In this document: piece after piece, positions 11,006-11,826 of the stretch
Layout: each line of letters starts with the position of its first letter
Numbering within the stretch: the first letter of the stretch is position 1
From: an uncultured Candidatus Saccharibacteria bacterium
GTDB lineage: Bacteria; Patescibacteriota; Saccharimonadia; Saccharimonadales; Saccharimonadaceae
Direction of reading: 5' to 3'
Length of the DNA: 11,826 nucleotides
Assembly (NCBI GenBank): GCA_938036625.1
Contig: CALHQH010000004.1
Span: 1-11,826, forward strand
Notes under the pieces: generated by a model
Seen by the model: the letters and a program-made list of their open reading frames with translations, nothing else
Databases searched by the model: none
Told to the model about the DNA's origin: nothing
Program-made: the position numbers and the translations under genes

Positions 11006-11788
11006 ATGAGTATGAAGAGACTCGTGTATGGCATAGCTGGTACAATGATCGTCTTCGCAGGCGCGGGCGTCATCGTAGCAGCCCAGCCAAAGAGTGGTTC
11101 GTCAGCGCCTGCATACAATGCAACGAGTGCAACAACCGGTGGACATATGGCCAAGGCATTAGCGCCGTCCGACCAGCCATCCGCGCAGACACTCGCCCAG
11201 CGCAACCAAGCTATCAAGATAATCATCGCCTCCAACGCTTCTCCCAAGGCTATCAAGCCAGCCCCAAAGCCCAGTGAGACATCAACGCCAACGCCAGCCG
11301 CAGAGCAAAAGCCAGCCGCAACCAACGGCGCTTCGTCTGGCTCAAACACGCGCTCGAATAGCAACGCTCAAAAGAGCAACCCATCGAACAATAAGTCAAA
11401 TTCCAACTCCAACACGCCATCGCCGGAGTTTGTCGACCGCGTCTTTGCGACGGTCAACAAGGAACGGGCAGCCCGTTCGCTCGGCGCTGTGCAGCGTATC
11501 GAGCAGATCGATACCAGCTCACGCGCCCAGTCGGCCTACAATGCGCAGATTAATAAGCTCAGCCACGATGGTGGCCTCGACCGCCTGAAGCAACTCTACA
11601 CCTGCCGCACCAGTGGTGAGATTCTCGAGCTCGTGCCCATCTCATACAATGAGCAGCAAGCTACCAATGTCTGGATCAATTCCCCACCACACAACAAGAT
11701 CATGTTCTCGGGCGATTACGACAAAGCTGGCATTGGCCTAACGCAAAAAGGCGACCAATATTACATTGCCATGCAGTTCTGCCGCTAG
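11006..11788 (+). CDS. CAP/SCP-domain extracellular protein
   Basis: The 260-residue product has an N-terminal export signal or anchor (KR at 4-5, hydrophobic 6-26, possible cleavage after AA-Q), a long low-complexity linker rich in Ala, Pro, Ser and Asn (about 31-140), and a C-terminal CAP (SCP/TAPS, PF00188-type) domain from 141 to the end. Domain landmarks are VNKERAARSLG, LSHDGG with His187, GEILE with Glu205 and Glu208, and WINSPPHNKIMFSGDYDKAGIG with Trp223 and His229; the two His and acidic residues form the usual cleft tetrad. Cys200 and Cys259 could make a disulfide. Family roles include lipid binding, adhesion and proteolysis; which applies is unknown. The start at 11006 (ATG 11012 is also possible) was chosen for the promoter position; an open stretch back to 10841 crosses the terminator. 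It acts outside the cell. Confidence 0.88.
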   Translation: MSMKRLVYGIAGTMIVFAGAGVIVAAQPKSGSSAPAYNATSATTGGHMAKALAPSDQPSAQTLAQRNQAIKIIIASNASPKAIKPAPKPSETSTPTPAAEQKPAATNGASSGSNTRSNSNAQKSNPSNNKSNSNSNTPSPEFVDRVFATVNKERAARSLGAVQRIEQIDTSSRAQSAYNAQINKLSHDGGLDRLKQLYTCRTSGEILELVPISYNEQQATNVWINSPPHNKIMFSGDYDKAGIGLTQKGDQYYIAMQFCR

Positions 11789-11826
11789 GAGAGGATAAGC
11801 AAGAATATCTGAGAGAAACACTTGCT

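Noticed and set aside
1..11826. tRNA, rRNA, CRISPR array, insertion sequence
   Set aside because: I looked for cloverleaf features, regularly spaced repeats and transposase motifs and saw none.

Overview
The window looks like a chromosomal segment of a bacterium with a very compact genome, most likely a member of the Candidate Phyla Radiation (Patescibacteria), with Saccharibacteria (TM7) the best guess. The grounds are the ribosomal protein sequences (for example an L3 with GSIGSMYPQ where E. coli has GSIGQNQ), near-zero gene spacing in the ribosomal operon, apparent leaderless genes, and small orphan secreted or membrane proteins. TGA ends S17 in an ATGA overlap and ends the 257-aa orphan, so the code is standard at TGA, which argues against the Gracilibacteria/Absconditabacteria recoding. 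The phylum call rests on recollection of these families, not on a search.

Positions 1-6539 (minus strand) hold 15 genes of the S10-spc ribosomal protein cluster, transcribed right to left in the order L3, L4, L23, L2, S19, L22, S3, L16, L29, S17, L14, L24, L5, S14, S8 (S8 cut by the window edge). Seven of the 14 junctions are one-base TAATG overlaps, one is a 4-base ATGA overlap, and every internal start has a strong Shine-Dalgarno sequence inside the preceding gene. S10 (rpsJ), usually first, is not beside L3. Instead L3 follows a 344-base gap holding a probable promoter and a leader able to form a strong three-tier stem-loop, a candidate autoregulatory RNA.

Positions 6884-9253 hold a predicted lipoprotein of unknown role (minus), prmC, the release-factor glutamine methyltransferase (plus), and an unrecognised 257-residue soluble protein (minus) whose 3' end overlaps prmC head-on by 87 bases. 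A perfect 21-base palindrome lies between the lipoprotein gene and prmC.

Positions 9254-10301 hold rplU (L21), with a textbook promoter and intrinsic terminator but no neighbouring rpmA (L27), and a nucleoside 2-deoxyribosyltransferase-like protein just upstream on the same strand.

Positions 10302-11826 hold a 99-residue three-helix membrane protein with a structured 5' leader, a 14-bp inverted repeat followed by an intrinsic terminator, and a secreted or membrane-anchored CAP/SCP-domain protein with a long Ser/Asn/Pro-rich linker.

The first part builds the ribosome and prmC matures release factors, so translation is the common theme; the rest is surface or orphan material. Operon-internal genes rely on strong Shine-Dalgarno sites, whereas prmC, the NDT-like gene and the CAP gene appear to be leaderless or nearly so.
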